Assembly: GCF_019924045.1 (NCBI RefSeq)
Contig: NZ_JAHXBN010000008.1
Span: 62,001-126,000 of the forward strand
Length of the DNA stretch: 64,000 nucleotides
Direction: 5' to 3'
Source of the DNA: Dyadobacter fermentans
GTDB taxonomy: Bacteria; Bacteroidota; Bacteroidia; Cytophagales; Spirosomataceae
Shown: positions 1 to 7,723 of the stretch, in pieces
How positions within the stretch are numbered: position 1 is the stretch's first letter
How the letters are laid out: each line of letters opens with the position of its first letter
Made by a program: the position numbers and the translations under genes
Notes under the pieces: generated by a model
What the model saw: the letters and a program-made list of their open reading frames with translations, nothing else
The model's database searches: none
What the model was told of the DNA's origin: nothing

Positions 1-540
1 CACTCCCGCAGTTTCAGCCCCGAACAGGTCGACAGTCGGGTCCTGCACGTCGGGGAGGCCATTTTTAGCCTTTTGCACGCTCAAATGCGCGGGTACGCCC
101 CAGTAAGTTTCCTCGCAAATGGTCCATACCGAGTTGAGAATAGCTTCCATGAACCGGTCTTTGCCTTCCGCTGCCTCGGCAAGGACGAGATTCATCAACT
201 GGTTTCTTCGCCCGAACGACGCTGTTGCATGCCGCTCACGGTCGCCGCTGCGGGTGAAATCGAGCAAAAGGCTTGCCGTAACCGTTGGGATAGGCTTTTC
301 CAATGCCTCTTCACCTGCTTTGATAATCTTCGTGAGCTCGGCCGGATCGGTTTTACTGCGCCATTCTTCCGGGGTTCTGGGGTAAGGTGCCCATTTGTCG
401 AGCGGGATGAGGGCTTCTTTAAATGCATTCTGGGTGTACTTCTGTGCGAGAATGTTTCGCGGGGTGATTTGCGCGCCGGCAGGCCGGGCGCCCACGGACA
501 ACGCAATTGCCAGGGCAAATGCCAGTAGTAGTCGGATCAT
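1..540 (-). CDS. Heparinase II/III family protein, N-terminal part (runs off the left edge)
   Basis: The minus strand reads open from an ATG at 540 to the window edge, giving 180 residues with no stop. A signal peptide (about residues 1-24, ending ARPAGAQ) implies export to the periplasm or cell surface. The following TPRN.L..KY..., a FTRSGDRERHA segment near residue 98 and the stretch CEETYWGVPAH near residue 142 are what I recall from the N-terminal helical domain of Bacteroidota heparinase II/III-like polysaccharide lyases, which cleave uronic-acid-containing polysaccharides by beta-elimination. The catalytic residues and C-terminal beta-sandwich lie outside the window. It is divergent from the Gfo/Idh/MocA gene across a 114-bp gap, so the two may share a control region. 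Family assignment is from pattern memory. Confidence 0.8.
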   Translation of the reverse strand, partial: MIRLLLAFALAIALSVGARPAGAQITPRNILAQKYTQNAFKEALIPLDKWAPYPRTPEEWRSKTDPAELTKIIKAGEEALEKPIPTVTASLLLDFTRSGDRERHATASFGRRNQLMNLVLAEAAEGKDRFMEAILNSVWTICEETYWGVPAHLSVQKAKNGLPDVQDPTVDLFGAETAGV

Positions 541-654
541 AACGGCTGTGGTTTAGGAAGTTGAATGTAACCGAATATAAGACTCCAATATCCAGTAGAA
601 TCACTGACTCCGGTCTTTAAATTAAATTCAATTAGTATAAATTCTTGAAAAAAT

Positions 655-1941
655 ATGAATACCAAGTGTCTGAACCGTCGCGATTTCCTGAAAGCAGGTG
701 CCGTTGTCTCTTCTTTTATGATCGTGCCCCGGCATGTGCTCGGGCGCGGGTATCGGGCGCCCAGCGACATGATTGCCTTGGGTTTCATCGGGTGCGGGCG
801 CCAAAGTGGAGGCTTGCGAAACCGCTTTCTCGATACCCGGGAAACACGTATTATCGCTGCTTCGGATGTATATGCGGTCAAGCAGGACGCTTTTGTGAAT
901 GCTGCCAATAAATGGTATTCCGAAAAGCTTGGGCAGGGCACTTACAGGGCTGCGGCCGGTATAAAGGATTTCCGGGAAATGCTTTCGCGAAAGGATATTG
1001 ATGCCGTGGTGATCGCCGCGCCGGACCATTGGCATGCCGCCATGGCTGTACGTGCAGCCGAAGCGGGCAAAGATATTTATTGTGAAAAGCCGCTTTCACT
1101 AACGGTAAAGGAAGGGCGGGCGATGGTGAATGCGACCAGAAAGCACAACCGGGTTTTCCAGACGGGAAGTATGCAACGTTCGGCTCCGGAATTTACAAAA
1201 GCCGTGCAGCTGGTGCGCAGCGGAGCCATTGGAACCATTAAGAAAGTGTATGTCAATGTGGGCGGCCCGCCGAAAGTCTGGGATTTGCAAAGCGAAACCA
1301 GGCCGGACGGCCTCGATTGGGACCTGTGGATGGGGCCTAATACCATTGAAAGACCCTACAACAACGAACTCGCACCGGCAATGGATGCTAAATTCTGGCC
1401 AAAATGGCGCGATTATGTGGAGTTTGGCGGTGGCGGTATGACCGACTGGGGTGCACACATGTTCGATATAGCGCAATGGGGGCTCAATATGGATGCCAGC
1501 GGTCCCAATGAACTGGTATATTCCGAGCCGGGGAAAGGATTGATTTACAAATATGCCAATGGCGTCGAAGTCGTTCACCGTCCGATAGAAGGCAAGCAGC
1601 ATTGCCATTTCGTGGGCACGGACGGCGAGGTTTTTGTGGCACGCGGCGAGCTGAGAACTACGCCGGAACCGTTGAAAGACAAGGTTTTCAATGCGGGCGA
1701 CGCTGGCGTTTACGTCAGTACCAATCATTATAAAGACTTCCTGGATGCGATCCGGACGAGAAAGCCGCCTATCTGCGATGTCGAGACCGGCCATCGTACG
1801 GCGTCTGTTTGCAACATCGGGAATGTCGCGTACGGTTTGGGGCGTTCGCTGAAATGGGATCCGGTGAAGGAGGATTTTGAAGGGGATAAAAAAGCCAGTC
1901 AACTGCTGGGCAGGCCGATGCGAAAAGAATGGAAAGTCTGA
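655..1941 (+). CDS. Tat-exported Gfo/Idh/MocA family oxidoreductase
   Basis: This 428-residue protein begins with a twin-arginine signal (NRRDFLKAGA, RR at residues 8-9), so it should be folded in the cytoplasm with its cofactor and exported. The Rossmann motif GFIGCG (43-48) binds NAD(P), and the EKPLS motif at 144-148 is the family's conserved EKP with the catalytic lysine. The C-terminal half is the alpha/beta substrate domain. Members oxidise or epimerise sugars and sugar acids; Tat-exported Bacteroidota members commonly sit in glycan-utilisation regions. The divergent heparinase gene fits a role in processing released (possibly uronic or 3-keto) sugars, but the substrate cannot be read from the sequence. 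The ATG at 655 is chosen because it places the RR motif at the usual distance from the N-terminus. Confidence 0.92.
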   Translation: MNTKCLNRRDFLKAGAVVSSFMIVPRHVLGRGYRAPSDMIALGFIGCGRQSGGLRNRFLDTRETRIIAASDVYAVKQDAFVNAANKWYSEKLGQGTYRAAAGIKDFREMLSRKDIDAVVIAAPDHWHAAMAVRAAEAGKDIYCEKPLSLTVKEGRAMVNATRKHNRVFQTGSMQRSAPEFTKAVQLVRSGAIGTIKKVYVNVGGPPKVWDLQSETRPDGLDWDLWMGPNTIERPYNNELAPAMDAKFWPKWRDYVEFGGGGMTDWGAHMFDIAQWGLNMDASGPNELVYSEPGKGLIYKYANGVEVVHRPIEGKQHCHFVGTDGEVFVARGELRTTPEPLKDKVFNAGDAGVYVSTNHYKDFLDAIRTRKPPICDVETGHRTASVCNIGNVAYGLGRSLKWDPVKEDFEGDKKASQLLGRPMRKEWKV

Positions 1942-1960
1942 TGTTGTCGGACACATAAAA

Positions 1961-1993
1961 TTGTCACGGGTTTTTCCAAATTGTGTATTTTTG
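1961..1993 (+). promoter_or_regulatory. Bacteroidota-type promoter for tsaE, -7 box next to the start codon
   Basis: TATTTTTG at 1986-1993 matches the TAnnTTTG -7 consensus exactly, and TTG at 1961-1963 lies 22 bases upstream as a -33 element. Only four bases separate the -7 box from the tsaE ATG at 1998, so transcription should start on or within a base or two of the start codon, giving a leaderless mRNA. Confidence 0.6.
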
Positions 1994-1997
1994 TAAC

Positions 1998-2429
1998 ATG
2001 ATTGGACAGCCCACGGTTATTCGTTTTAAAGAACTCAGCGAGCTCGGAAATGTATCCGAAGCACTTCTGAGGCTTGGTGCAGAAACGCCCGTCTGGCTCT
2101 TCGAAGGTCAGATGGGGGCAGGTAAAACGACGCTCATTAAGGCACTATGCAGCCATCTCGGGGTTACAACCCATGTGCAGAGCCCCACTTTCTCGCTGGT
2201 GAATGAATATGATGCAGGGGGCAGAACAATCTATCACTTTGATTTTTACAGGATTAAGGACGAAACAGAGGCCCTGGACATGGGCGTGGAGGAGTATTTC
2301 GATTCGGGGGACCTTTGTTTTGTCGAGTGGCCGGGTAAGGTGGAGAACCTTTGGCCGCTGAACTATATGCAGCTGCATCTGGAAGCGGATGAAACTGGCA
2401 TGAGAATATTGGAAGTCACCAAGGTATAA
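1998..2429 (+). CDS. tsaE: tRNA threonylcarbamoyladenosine biosynthesis ATPase TsaE
   Basis: The 143-residue protein carries the Walker A motif GQMGAGKTT at 37-45 and the TsaE signature SPTFSLVNEY at 62-71, followed by YHFDFYR and FVEWPGK segments. TsaE is the P-loop ATPase that cycles the TsaB-TsaD complex during synthesis of t6A at position 37 of ANN-reading tRNAs. Length is typical of the family. The open frame could start at a GTG at 1983, but that codon lies inside or before the -7 promoter box (1986-1993), so the ATG at 1998 is the likely start. It is followed 47 bases later by alanine dehydrogenase on the same strand; I recall this neighbour pair in other Cytophagales. Confidence 0.95.
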   Translation: MIGQPTVIRFKELSELGNVSEALLRLGAETPVWLFEGQMGAGKTTLIKALCSHLGVTTHVQSPTFSLVNEYDAGGRTIYHFDFYRIKDETEALDMGVEEYFDSGDLCFVEWPGKVENLWPLNYMQLHLEADETGMRILEVTKV

Positions 2430-2476
2430 GAGGTCACATTTAGTTAGTTACAGTTTCACTTTCATTTTGCTAGTCA

Positions 2477-3703
2477 ATGGCACAACCTCAGATTACCGGT
2501 TTTGAAGAGCTCGCCAAGCAGTCGGTGCTTTACCCCCAGGAATCGTTAATGGCGGTCCGGAAGGACCAGAATTCGCTGCATATCGGCTTGCCGAGGGAGG
2601 TTTCGTTACAGGAAAACCGCATTGCGCTCACGCCCGACGCAGTCGCGATACTGGTCAGGAACGGGCACGAAGTATGGGTAGAAAAAGATGCCGGCAAAGG
2701 AGCCAATCTGTCGGACCATGAATACAGTGAAGCCGGTGCGAAGATCGTCCACAGCCCCGAGGAGGTGTACCAGGCCAATGTGATCCTGAAAGTGGAGCCG
2801 CTGGTGGAAGAGGAGTTCCGCTACGTGAAAGCCGGAACGACGCTGATCTCGGCGCTCAACCTCCCTGCGTTGGAAAAACAATATTTTGAAAAGCTGAATG
2901 AACTGAAAGTAACCGGTATTGGCTACGAACTGATCGAGGACAAGGTAGGAGGGAAGCCGATCATCCGTGCCATGGGCGAGATCGCAGGAAGCACGGTATT
3001 GCTCATCGCTGCCGAGTACCTTTCAACACCGAATGGCGGCCGGGGCATTATCCTGGGCGGTATTACGGGCGTACCGCCGACCAAAATCGTGATCCTCGGT
3101 GCGGGTACCGTTTCCGAATATGCCACACGCGCAGCCCTTAGCGTAGGCGCGGACGTGAAGGTTTTCGATAAGCACATTTACCGCCTGCAAAGGCTCAAAT
3201 ACTCGATCGGACAAAACCTGTACACATCCATTATAGAATCCGAAACGCTGGCGGAAGCCATTGGCAGAGCGGATGTGGTGATCGGTACCATGCGGGCCGA
3301 GAATGGCCTGAGCCCGATGGTCGTAACGCGTGAAATGGTGTCGAAAATGAAACCTGGCTCGGTGATCATCGATGTCAGCATTGATCAGGGCGGATCGTTT
3401 GAGACCTCGCGGATGACGACGCATAAAAACCCGACATTCAAATACAATGAAGTGATCCATTATTGCGTGCCCAACATCCCCTCGCGCGTGGCGCACACGG
3501 CGAGTACGGCGCTCAGCAATGTATTTTTGCCCTTTTTGCTCCAAACCGGCACAATAGGCGGCATTGAGGAAATGATTTATGCCAATCGTTGGTTTATGAA
3601 GGGAGTATATTGCCATAAAGGCACACTCACCAACTCCCACATCGCCCGGAGCTTCAACATGAGGTATAAGGATTTGACGTTGCTTTTGGCAGCGAGGATG
3701 TGA
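2477..3703 (+). CDS. ald: Alanine dehydrogenase
   Basis: This 408-residue cytoplasmic enzyme belongs to the AlaDH/PNT family and should catalyse reversible NAD-dependent deamination of L-alanine to pyruvate and ammonia. Visible family features are the N-terminal LPREVSLQENRIALTPDAV region (38-56), the VILKVEPL segment (102-109) and the nucleotide-binding loop VILGAGTVSEYA at 205-216, followed by the terminal acidic residue DVKVFD that selects NAD. The loop has GAGTVS where classical AlaDH have GxGxxG, so the third glycine is serine; I recall this form from the Bacteroidota AlaDH clade. It has a longer N-terminus than the Bacillus enzyme. A transhydrogenase alpha subunit is the alternative, but no membrane segment or PntB partner is present. 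Confidence 0.9.
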   Translation: MAQPQITGFEELAKQSVLYPQESLMAVRKDQNSLHIGLPREVSLQENRIALTPDAVAILVRNGHEVWVEKDAGKGANLSDHEYSEAGAKIVHSPEEVYQANVILKVEPLVEEEFRYVKAGTTLISALNLPALEKQYFEKLNELKVTGIGYELIEDKVGGKPIIRAMGEIAGSTVLLIAAEYLSTPNGGRGIILGGITGVPPTKIVILGAGTVSEYATRAALSVGADVKVFDKHIYRLQRLKYSIGQNLYTSIIESETLAEAIGRADVVIGTMRAENGLSPMVVTREMVSKMKPGSVIIDVSIDQGGSFETSRMTTHKNPTFKYNEVIHYCVPNIPSRVAHTASTALSNVFLPFLLQTGTIGGIEEMIYANRWFMKGVYCHKGTLTNSHIARSFNMRYKDLTLLLAARM

Positions 3704-3707
3704 GGGA

Positions 3708-4018
3708 GCTATAAGCTTTAAGCCTTAGGCTGTAAGCTTTTTATATTTTTGATAATTGAACTACCTGTGCTAGTGCGTAACCAGCTTTAAGCCTTAGGCT
3801 GTAAGCTTTTTATATTTTTGATAATTGAACTACCTGTGCTAGTGCGCAACCAGCTTTAAGCCTTAGGCTAAGCTTTTTATATTTTTGATAACTGAACTAC
3901 CTGTGCTAGTGCGCAACCAGCTTTAAGCCTTAGGCTGTAAGCTTTTTATATTTTTGATAACTGAACTACCTGTGCTAGTGCACAACCAGCTTATAGCCTA
4001 TGGCTTATAGCTTAAAGC
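3708..4018 (+). repeat. Tandem array of about four and a half 69-bp units
   Basis: Units start at about 3714, 3783, 3852, 3919 and 3988, giving periods of 69, 69, 67 and 69 bases; the 67-base unit lacks two bases in its hairpin. Each unit begins with an imperfect hairpin (AGCTTtaAGCC, loop TTA, GGCTgtAAGCT), runs into TTTTTATATTTTTG, then a constant tail ending CTACCTGTGCTAGTGC. The last copy is partial and diverged. Hairpin plus T-run resembles an intrinsic terminator, and TATTTTTG also matches the -7 promoter consensus. There are no spacers, so this is not CRISPR. It occupies the whole gap between ald and the gene at 4030. Confidence 0.9.
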
Positions 4019-4029
4019 ATATTACAAAA

Positions 4030-4434
4030 ATGATTAACAACAGCAATGAAAATGCCCTGATGGACGATGCGAATTCTCCGGATTTGAATCAGAAATTGAT
4101 GGGTTATATATCGCAGGATTTTGTCAAGGTCGCCGACCAGTTGAAAGAAGCTTCATACCAGATCCGTAAACGCGGTTTTTCGGAATACCCGATTTTCGCG
4201 GTTACTAACAACGAGCTCGATCTGGGCGTGTTGCTGATCGATGCGAGAGAACTTACAAATAACTATATTTACAAGGCGTCGTACATGCAGGAGTTTGTCG
4301 ATCGCAAACTGATCGGACCGGAATCGGTGCTGCTTTTCACGGAAAACTATAAAAACCCGGAAGAGTTCTGCTGCCTGTTCGCACTGATCGGCGAGTTTTC
4401 GGGTTTTGTGTACGTGCCATATCCCGAAGATTAG
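4030..4434 (+). CDS. Conserved hypothetical protein
   Basis: I do not recognise a named family. The protein has 134 residues, no signal peptide and no membrane segment, so it is probably cytosolic. Visible features are an N-terminal acidic stretch, then DLNQKLMGYISQDFVKVADQ, a QIRKRGFSEYPIF segment, and a conserved-looking acidic and aromatic end (FVYVPYPED). From memory, similar proteins with an RKRGFS...P segment and a PYPED ending occur across Cytophagales without assigned function. The frame is open from an ATG at 4000, but that ATG lies in the diverged end of the tandem repeat array, so the ATG at 4030 (after TTACAAAA) is the better start. Transcription may come from the -7-like boxes in the repeats. 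Confidence 0.7.
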   Translation: MINNSNENALMDDANSPDLNQKLMGYISQDFVKVADQLKEASYQIRKRGFSEYPIFAVTNNELDLGVLLIDARELTNNYIYKASYMQEFVDRKLIGPESVLLFTENYKNPEEFCCLFALIGEFSGFVYVPYPED

Positions 4435-4576
4435 CGGCTGGATGTCGTTTGGAAAGTTGCGTAAGGCCGCTTAATAAACAGTTGGAACGCTTACTAGGTC
4501 GTGGGGATCGGGTTCCTGAATTTTATTTAGTTTTAGAAATTAATTGTTTGAAATTCAGCTAAAAAATCCCCCGTCT

Positions 4577-5011
4577 ATGGAATCTAAACTACTTCTCGAA
4601 AAGGAACTCGAACCCATTTTCCTTCAAAAATTCCCGCCATTCTCCGAGAGCGTCAAAGAATTTCTCGTGCAGTATGGCCCTTACATTATCCTGGTACTCT
4701 CTATTCTCGGAGTATTGGGCTTGCTCACGGCGTTGGGCGTAGGTGGTGCGGTTTTGGGTGCCGGGGGACTTACGGCAGGTATTGGATTCAATGCTTACAT
4801 CGGGATTGCGCTCGGAATTGTCACGCTGGTGATGTATCTGATGGCGTTCTCGCCGCTTAAAGCACGCAAAAGAGCGGGATGGAATCTGCTTTACTACGCA
4901 CTGTTAATCGGCCTGATCAGCAATCTGATCCAGTTGAGCATTTTGGGCTTTATCATCGGCGGGATCATCGGTTTCTGGGTCCTTTTCCAGATCCGGGAGA
5001 AATACGCATAA
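4577..5011 (+). CDS. Small integral membrane protein, about four transmembrane segments
   Basis: The 144-residue protein starts with a charged cytosolic stretch (MESKLLLEKELEPIF), followed by hydrophobic segments at about 35-60, 70-92, 103-122 and 120-140 (the last two closely packed) and a charged C-terminus REKYA. The second segment is glycine-rich. I recognise no enzyme or transporter motif; related proteins in Cytophagales are annotated only as membrane proteins. A TTG-started extension to 4544 exists, but the ATG at 4577 gives a normal N-terminus. It is followed by a strong terminator, so it forms the end of its transcription unit. Confidence 0.7.
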   Translation: MESKLLLEKELEPIFLQKFPPFSESVKEFLVQYGPYIILVLSILGVLGLLTALGVGGAVLGAGGLTAGIGFNAYIGIALGIVTLVMYLMAFSPLKARKRAGWNLLYYALLIGLISNLIQLSILGFIIGGIIGFWVLFQIREKYA

Positions 5012-5034
5012 ATATTAACCAGCCTGTGCCGCGT

Positions 5035-5070
5035 AAAGCGGGCGGATTATTCCGCCCGCTTTTTATTTTT
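5035..5070 (+). terminator. Intrinsic terminator after the membrane protein
   Basis: A perfect 12-bp stem AAAGCGGGCGGA / TCCGCCCGCTTT (5035-5046 and 5051-5062) with a four-base loop is followed by TTTTTATTTTT. It begins 23 bases after the stop at 5011. Confidence 0.93.
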
Positions 5071-5162
5071 GCCATTGGTCAGTTAAATAAGGCTTTTATA
5101 CTTGTGGTTACTACGACCGGGAGAATTACTTCGCATATTTGCAGTTACACCGTTTTGAACTT

Positions 5163-6077
5163 ATGAACATCATAGAGGTAAGGAATGTAACGAAGGAATA
5201 TTCCAGCCATACTGCCCTGGATAATGTCAGTATATCCATTCCGAAAGGCTGCATTTTCGGGCTCCTGGGGCCGAATGGGGCGGGGAAAACGTCGCTGATC
5301 CGTATCATCAACCAGATCACCGGTCCCGATAGCGGAGAGATATTGTTCGATGGCGTGCCGCTTAATCCTAATCACATTTCGCGGATCGGCTATTTGCCGG
5401 AGGAACGGGGACTTTACAAGAAGATGAAAGTAGGGGAGCAGCTGCTCTACCTCGCGCAGCTTAAAGGCCTCTCGCAGAGGGAAGCAATGGAGAAGCTCAA
5501 AAGCTGGTTCATTAAGTTTGATATTAAAACCTGGTGGGACAAAACGATCGGTGACCTCTCGAAAGGAATGCAGCAGAAAGTACAGTTCGTTTCGACTGTC
5601 CTGCACGAACCCGATTTGATCATTCTCGACGAACCGTTCTCCGGTTTCGACCCGATCAATGCCAACCTGATCCGTGACGAGATCCTCGAACTGAAACAAA
5701 AAGGCAGCACGATCATTTTCTCGACCCACCGGATGGAAACCGTGGAGGAACTTTGCGACCATATCGCATTGATCCACAAGTCACGTAAAGTATTGGACGG
5801 TGCCAAACGGGAGATTAAAGAGCAATTCAAGACACATACTTATTTTGTCGAATACAAAGGCCATCTCGACGAGCTGGATCCGATTTACCAAATCCTCGAC
5901 CAAAAGATCCTCGAAGACGGCTACCTGCGCTCCAATATCCATCTGGACGGTGAAGCGAATTCTAATGCATTGTTGCTCAATTTATTGTCGAAAGTGGAGA
6001 TTCGTGCGTTTGGGGAGAACATCCCGACGATGAGCGATATTTTTATGAAGGCGGTCAATGAAGTGCCCGAGGCATAA
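5163..6077 (+). CDS. ABC transporter ATP-binding protein (NatA/DUF4162 type)
   Basis: The 304-residue ATPase has Walker A GPNGAGKT (36-43), signature LSKGMQQK (132-139), Walker B LIILDEP (152-158) and the H-loop FSTHRM downstream. The C-terminal 70 residues form the DUF4162-like extension usual in NatA-type subunits paired with ABC-2 permeases. It energises the permease encoded 39 bases downstream, forming an exporter; Na+ or drug-type substrates are known for relatives, but nothing here fixes the substrate. The frame is open from 5139, yet MNIIEVRNVTKEY at 5163 is the canonical beginning of such subunits, so that start is used. Confidence 0.92.
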   Translation: MNIIEVRNVTKEYSSHTALDNVSISIPKGCIFGLLGPNGAGKTSLIRIINQITGPDSGEILFDGVPLNPNHISRIGYLPEERGLYKKMKVGEQLLYLAQLKGLSQREAMEKLKSWFIKFDIKTWWDKTIGDLSKGMQQKVQFVSTVLHEPDLIILDEPFSGFDPINANLIRDEILELKQKGSTIIFSTHRMETVEELCDHIALIHKSRKVLDGAKREIKEQFKTHTYFVEYKGHLDELDPIYQILDQKILEDGYLRSNIHLDGEANSNALLLNLLSKVEIRAFGENIPTMSDIFMKAVNEVPEA

Positions 6078-6116
6078 CCGGGGCGCATTCCATTCACAGT
6101 TATTAATCCGATTCCC

Positions 6117-7436
6117 ATGCGAAATATATTTCTGGTTATTAGAAGAGAATACCTGGTAAGGGTCAAAAAGAAGTCGTTCCTGGTGATGACGGTGCTGGGG
6201 CCGCTGCTTTTTGTGGCTTTCTACGGGACGGTATTCTGGGCCGCGGTGAGCTCGGTGGATATCAAAACGGTGCAGGTACTGGATGAAAGCGGTTTGTTCC
6301 GGAACAAATTCAAGGATTCGGAAACCTTGAAGTTCGAAATGACTGATACGAGTATCGACTCTGCCAAAGCGGCATTTCCAAACAGCGATGCCAATGCGCT
6401 GGTTTACATTCCGGCCAATGTGATCAAGTCGCCGAAAAGTGTCCGCATTTACGCAGCCAAAAATGTGAGTTTAGAATTGAAATCGGAGATCGAAAAAGTT
6501 ATCGAGAAGGAAATCGAAGATATCAAACTCGCAGAGGCGGGTATCACGCATAAGATTCTGGAAGATTCACGAGTCAATGTCAATTCCGAAACGATCAGCC
6601 TGAGCGAAGAAGGTGAGAAAACCAGCAGCTCGGGCGCGGCCACTGTTATAGGTGGGATTTGTGCATTCCTGATCTATATGTCCGTATTCATCTACGGGAC
6701 TCAGGTAATGCGAGGGATTACCGAAGAAAAAACCAGCCGGATCGTGGAAGTGATCATTTCTTCCGTGAAACCGTTCCAGCTGATGCTCGGCAAGATCATC
6801 GGCGTGGCGCTGGTCGGACTCACCCAGTTCGTGCTCTGGATTTTACTGACTACGGCATTGACTAGCGCCACATCGGCTGTGATTGCCAGCAAGATGTCGA
6901 AAGAATCGGCGCAGATGGCGCAGGAAATGAAGAAAGCGCAGATGCCGAACCAGGGCTTGCCCGGTGGTAATGTCGATAATCCAGTGGCCGAGGTACTCGG
7001 CGCGGTGTCCAGTCTGAACCTCCCGCTGATCATTGGCTGCTTCCTGTTCTACTACCTCGGTGGATATCTACTGTATAGCGCTCTATTCGGCGCCGTCGGG
7101 GCGGCCGTCGACAACGATGCGGATACGCAGCAATTCATGTTGCCCATTACATTGCCCATTATTTTCTCCTTTGTATTTGCCCAATTCGTCCTCCGCGATC
7201 CCGACGGTACGCTGGCGTTCTGGACATCCATTATCCCATTCACCTCGCCGATCATTATGATGGTTCGCATTCCGTTTGGCGTTCCGGCTTGGGAAATCGC
7301 ATTGTCGATGGTGCTGCTGGTATTGGGCTTCATGGGTACCACCTGGATCGCCGCCCGCATTTACCGCGTAGGCATCCTCATGTACGGGAAGAAAGTTAGT
7401 TACAAGGAGCTGGTGAAGTGGATATTTTATAAGTGA
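6117..7436 (+). CDS. ABC-2 type transporter permease (NatB-like)
   Basis: This 439-residue membrane protein has one N-terminal membrane helix (about 20-45), a large extracytoplasmic domain (45-175), then a bundle of five or more helices. The cytosolic segment EEKTSRIVEVIISSVKP just after the second helix is the hallmark of the ABC-2 permease group that includes NatB. A hydrophilic loop rich in Met, Lys and Gln (about 262-290) interrupts the helix bundle. It follows the ATPase gene with a 39-base gap and is clearly its partner. No terminator hairpin with a T-run follows; instead an imperfect inverted repeat fills the next stretch. Confidence 0.92.
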   Translation: MRNIFLVIRREYLVRVKKKSFLVMTVLGPLLFVAFYGTVFWAAVSSVDIKTVQVLDESGLFRNKFKDSETLKFEMTDTSIDSAKAAFPNSDANALVYIPANVIKSPKSVRIYAAKNVSLELKSEIEKVIEKEIEDIKLAEAGITHKILEDSRVNVNSETISLSEEGEKTSSSGAATVIGGICAFLIYMSVFIYGTQVMRGITEEKTSRIVEVIISSVKPFQLMLGKIIGVALVGLTQFVLWILLTTALTSATSAVIASKMSKESAQMAQEMKKAQMPNQGLPGGNVDNPVAEVLGAVSSLNLPLIIGCFLFYYLGGYLLYSALFGAVGAAVDNDADTQQFMLPITLPIIFSFVFAQFVLRDPDGTLAFWTSIIPFTSPIIMMVRIPFGVPAWEIALSMVLLVLGFMGTTWIAARIYRVGILMYGKKVSYKELVKWIFYK

Positions 7437-7448
7437 CGGCCGACGACG

Positions 7449-7567
7449 GACCGCCGTCCACCGATGGCTGACGGCCGAATGCGGTATGGATTACGTGATG
7501 CTATCCGACCATGGACGATGGACCATAGACCATATGATCGGCGGTCAGCGGTCGATGGTCGGCGGTC
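7449..7567. repeat. Imperfect inverted repeat of GGTC-rich words
   Basis: The 29-base arms at 7449-7477 and 7539-7567 are imperfect reverse complements with only a few mismatches (left arm GACCGCCGTCCACCGATGG..., reverse complement of right arm GACCGCCGACCATCGACCG...). Between them the word GGACCAT and variants recur (ATGGACGATGGACCATAGAC). It lies between the ABC permease and the DUF2723 gene and contains no open frame. Its role is unknown. Confidence 0.7.
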
Positions 7568-7610
7568 GGGGCCAACGGCCCCTTTAACGTTTTTTAAGAT
7601 TCACAAACCG

Positions 7611-7639
7611 TTGCCGTTGTGGTTATTTTGCTAATTTTG
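7611..7639 (+). promoter_or_regulatory. Candidate promoter for the DUF2723 gene
   Basis: TTG at 7611-7613 and TAATTTTG at 7632-7639 match the Bacteroidota -33/-7 elements with an 18-base spacer. The start codon is at 7724, implying a leader of about 80 bases. Confidence 0.5.
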
Positions 7640-7723
7640 GCCGATCATTGATAGAACTGCTCAAAAAGAGTCGCCATCTTTGCGCATTGTGCATATAACT
7701 TTTTCAAATTTACCGTCTTTCAG

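Noticed and set aside
73..528. Plus-strand open frame of 151 codons at the left edge
   Set aside because: It is antisense to the uninterrupted minus-strand heparinase-family frame, which has a signal peptide and family motifs.
1983..1997. GTG start that would lengthen TsaE by five residues
   Set aside because: The codon precedes and overlaps the region of the -7 promoter box, and the ATG at 1998 gives the usual N-terminus.
3708..4018. Tandem array considered as a CRISPR
   Set aside because: Units are contiguous 69-mers without unique spacers, and no cas genes are present.
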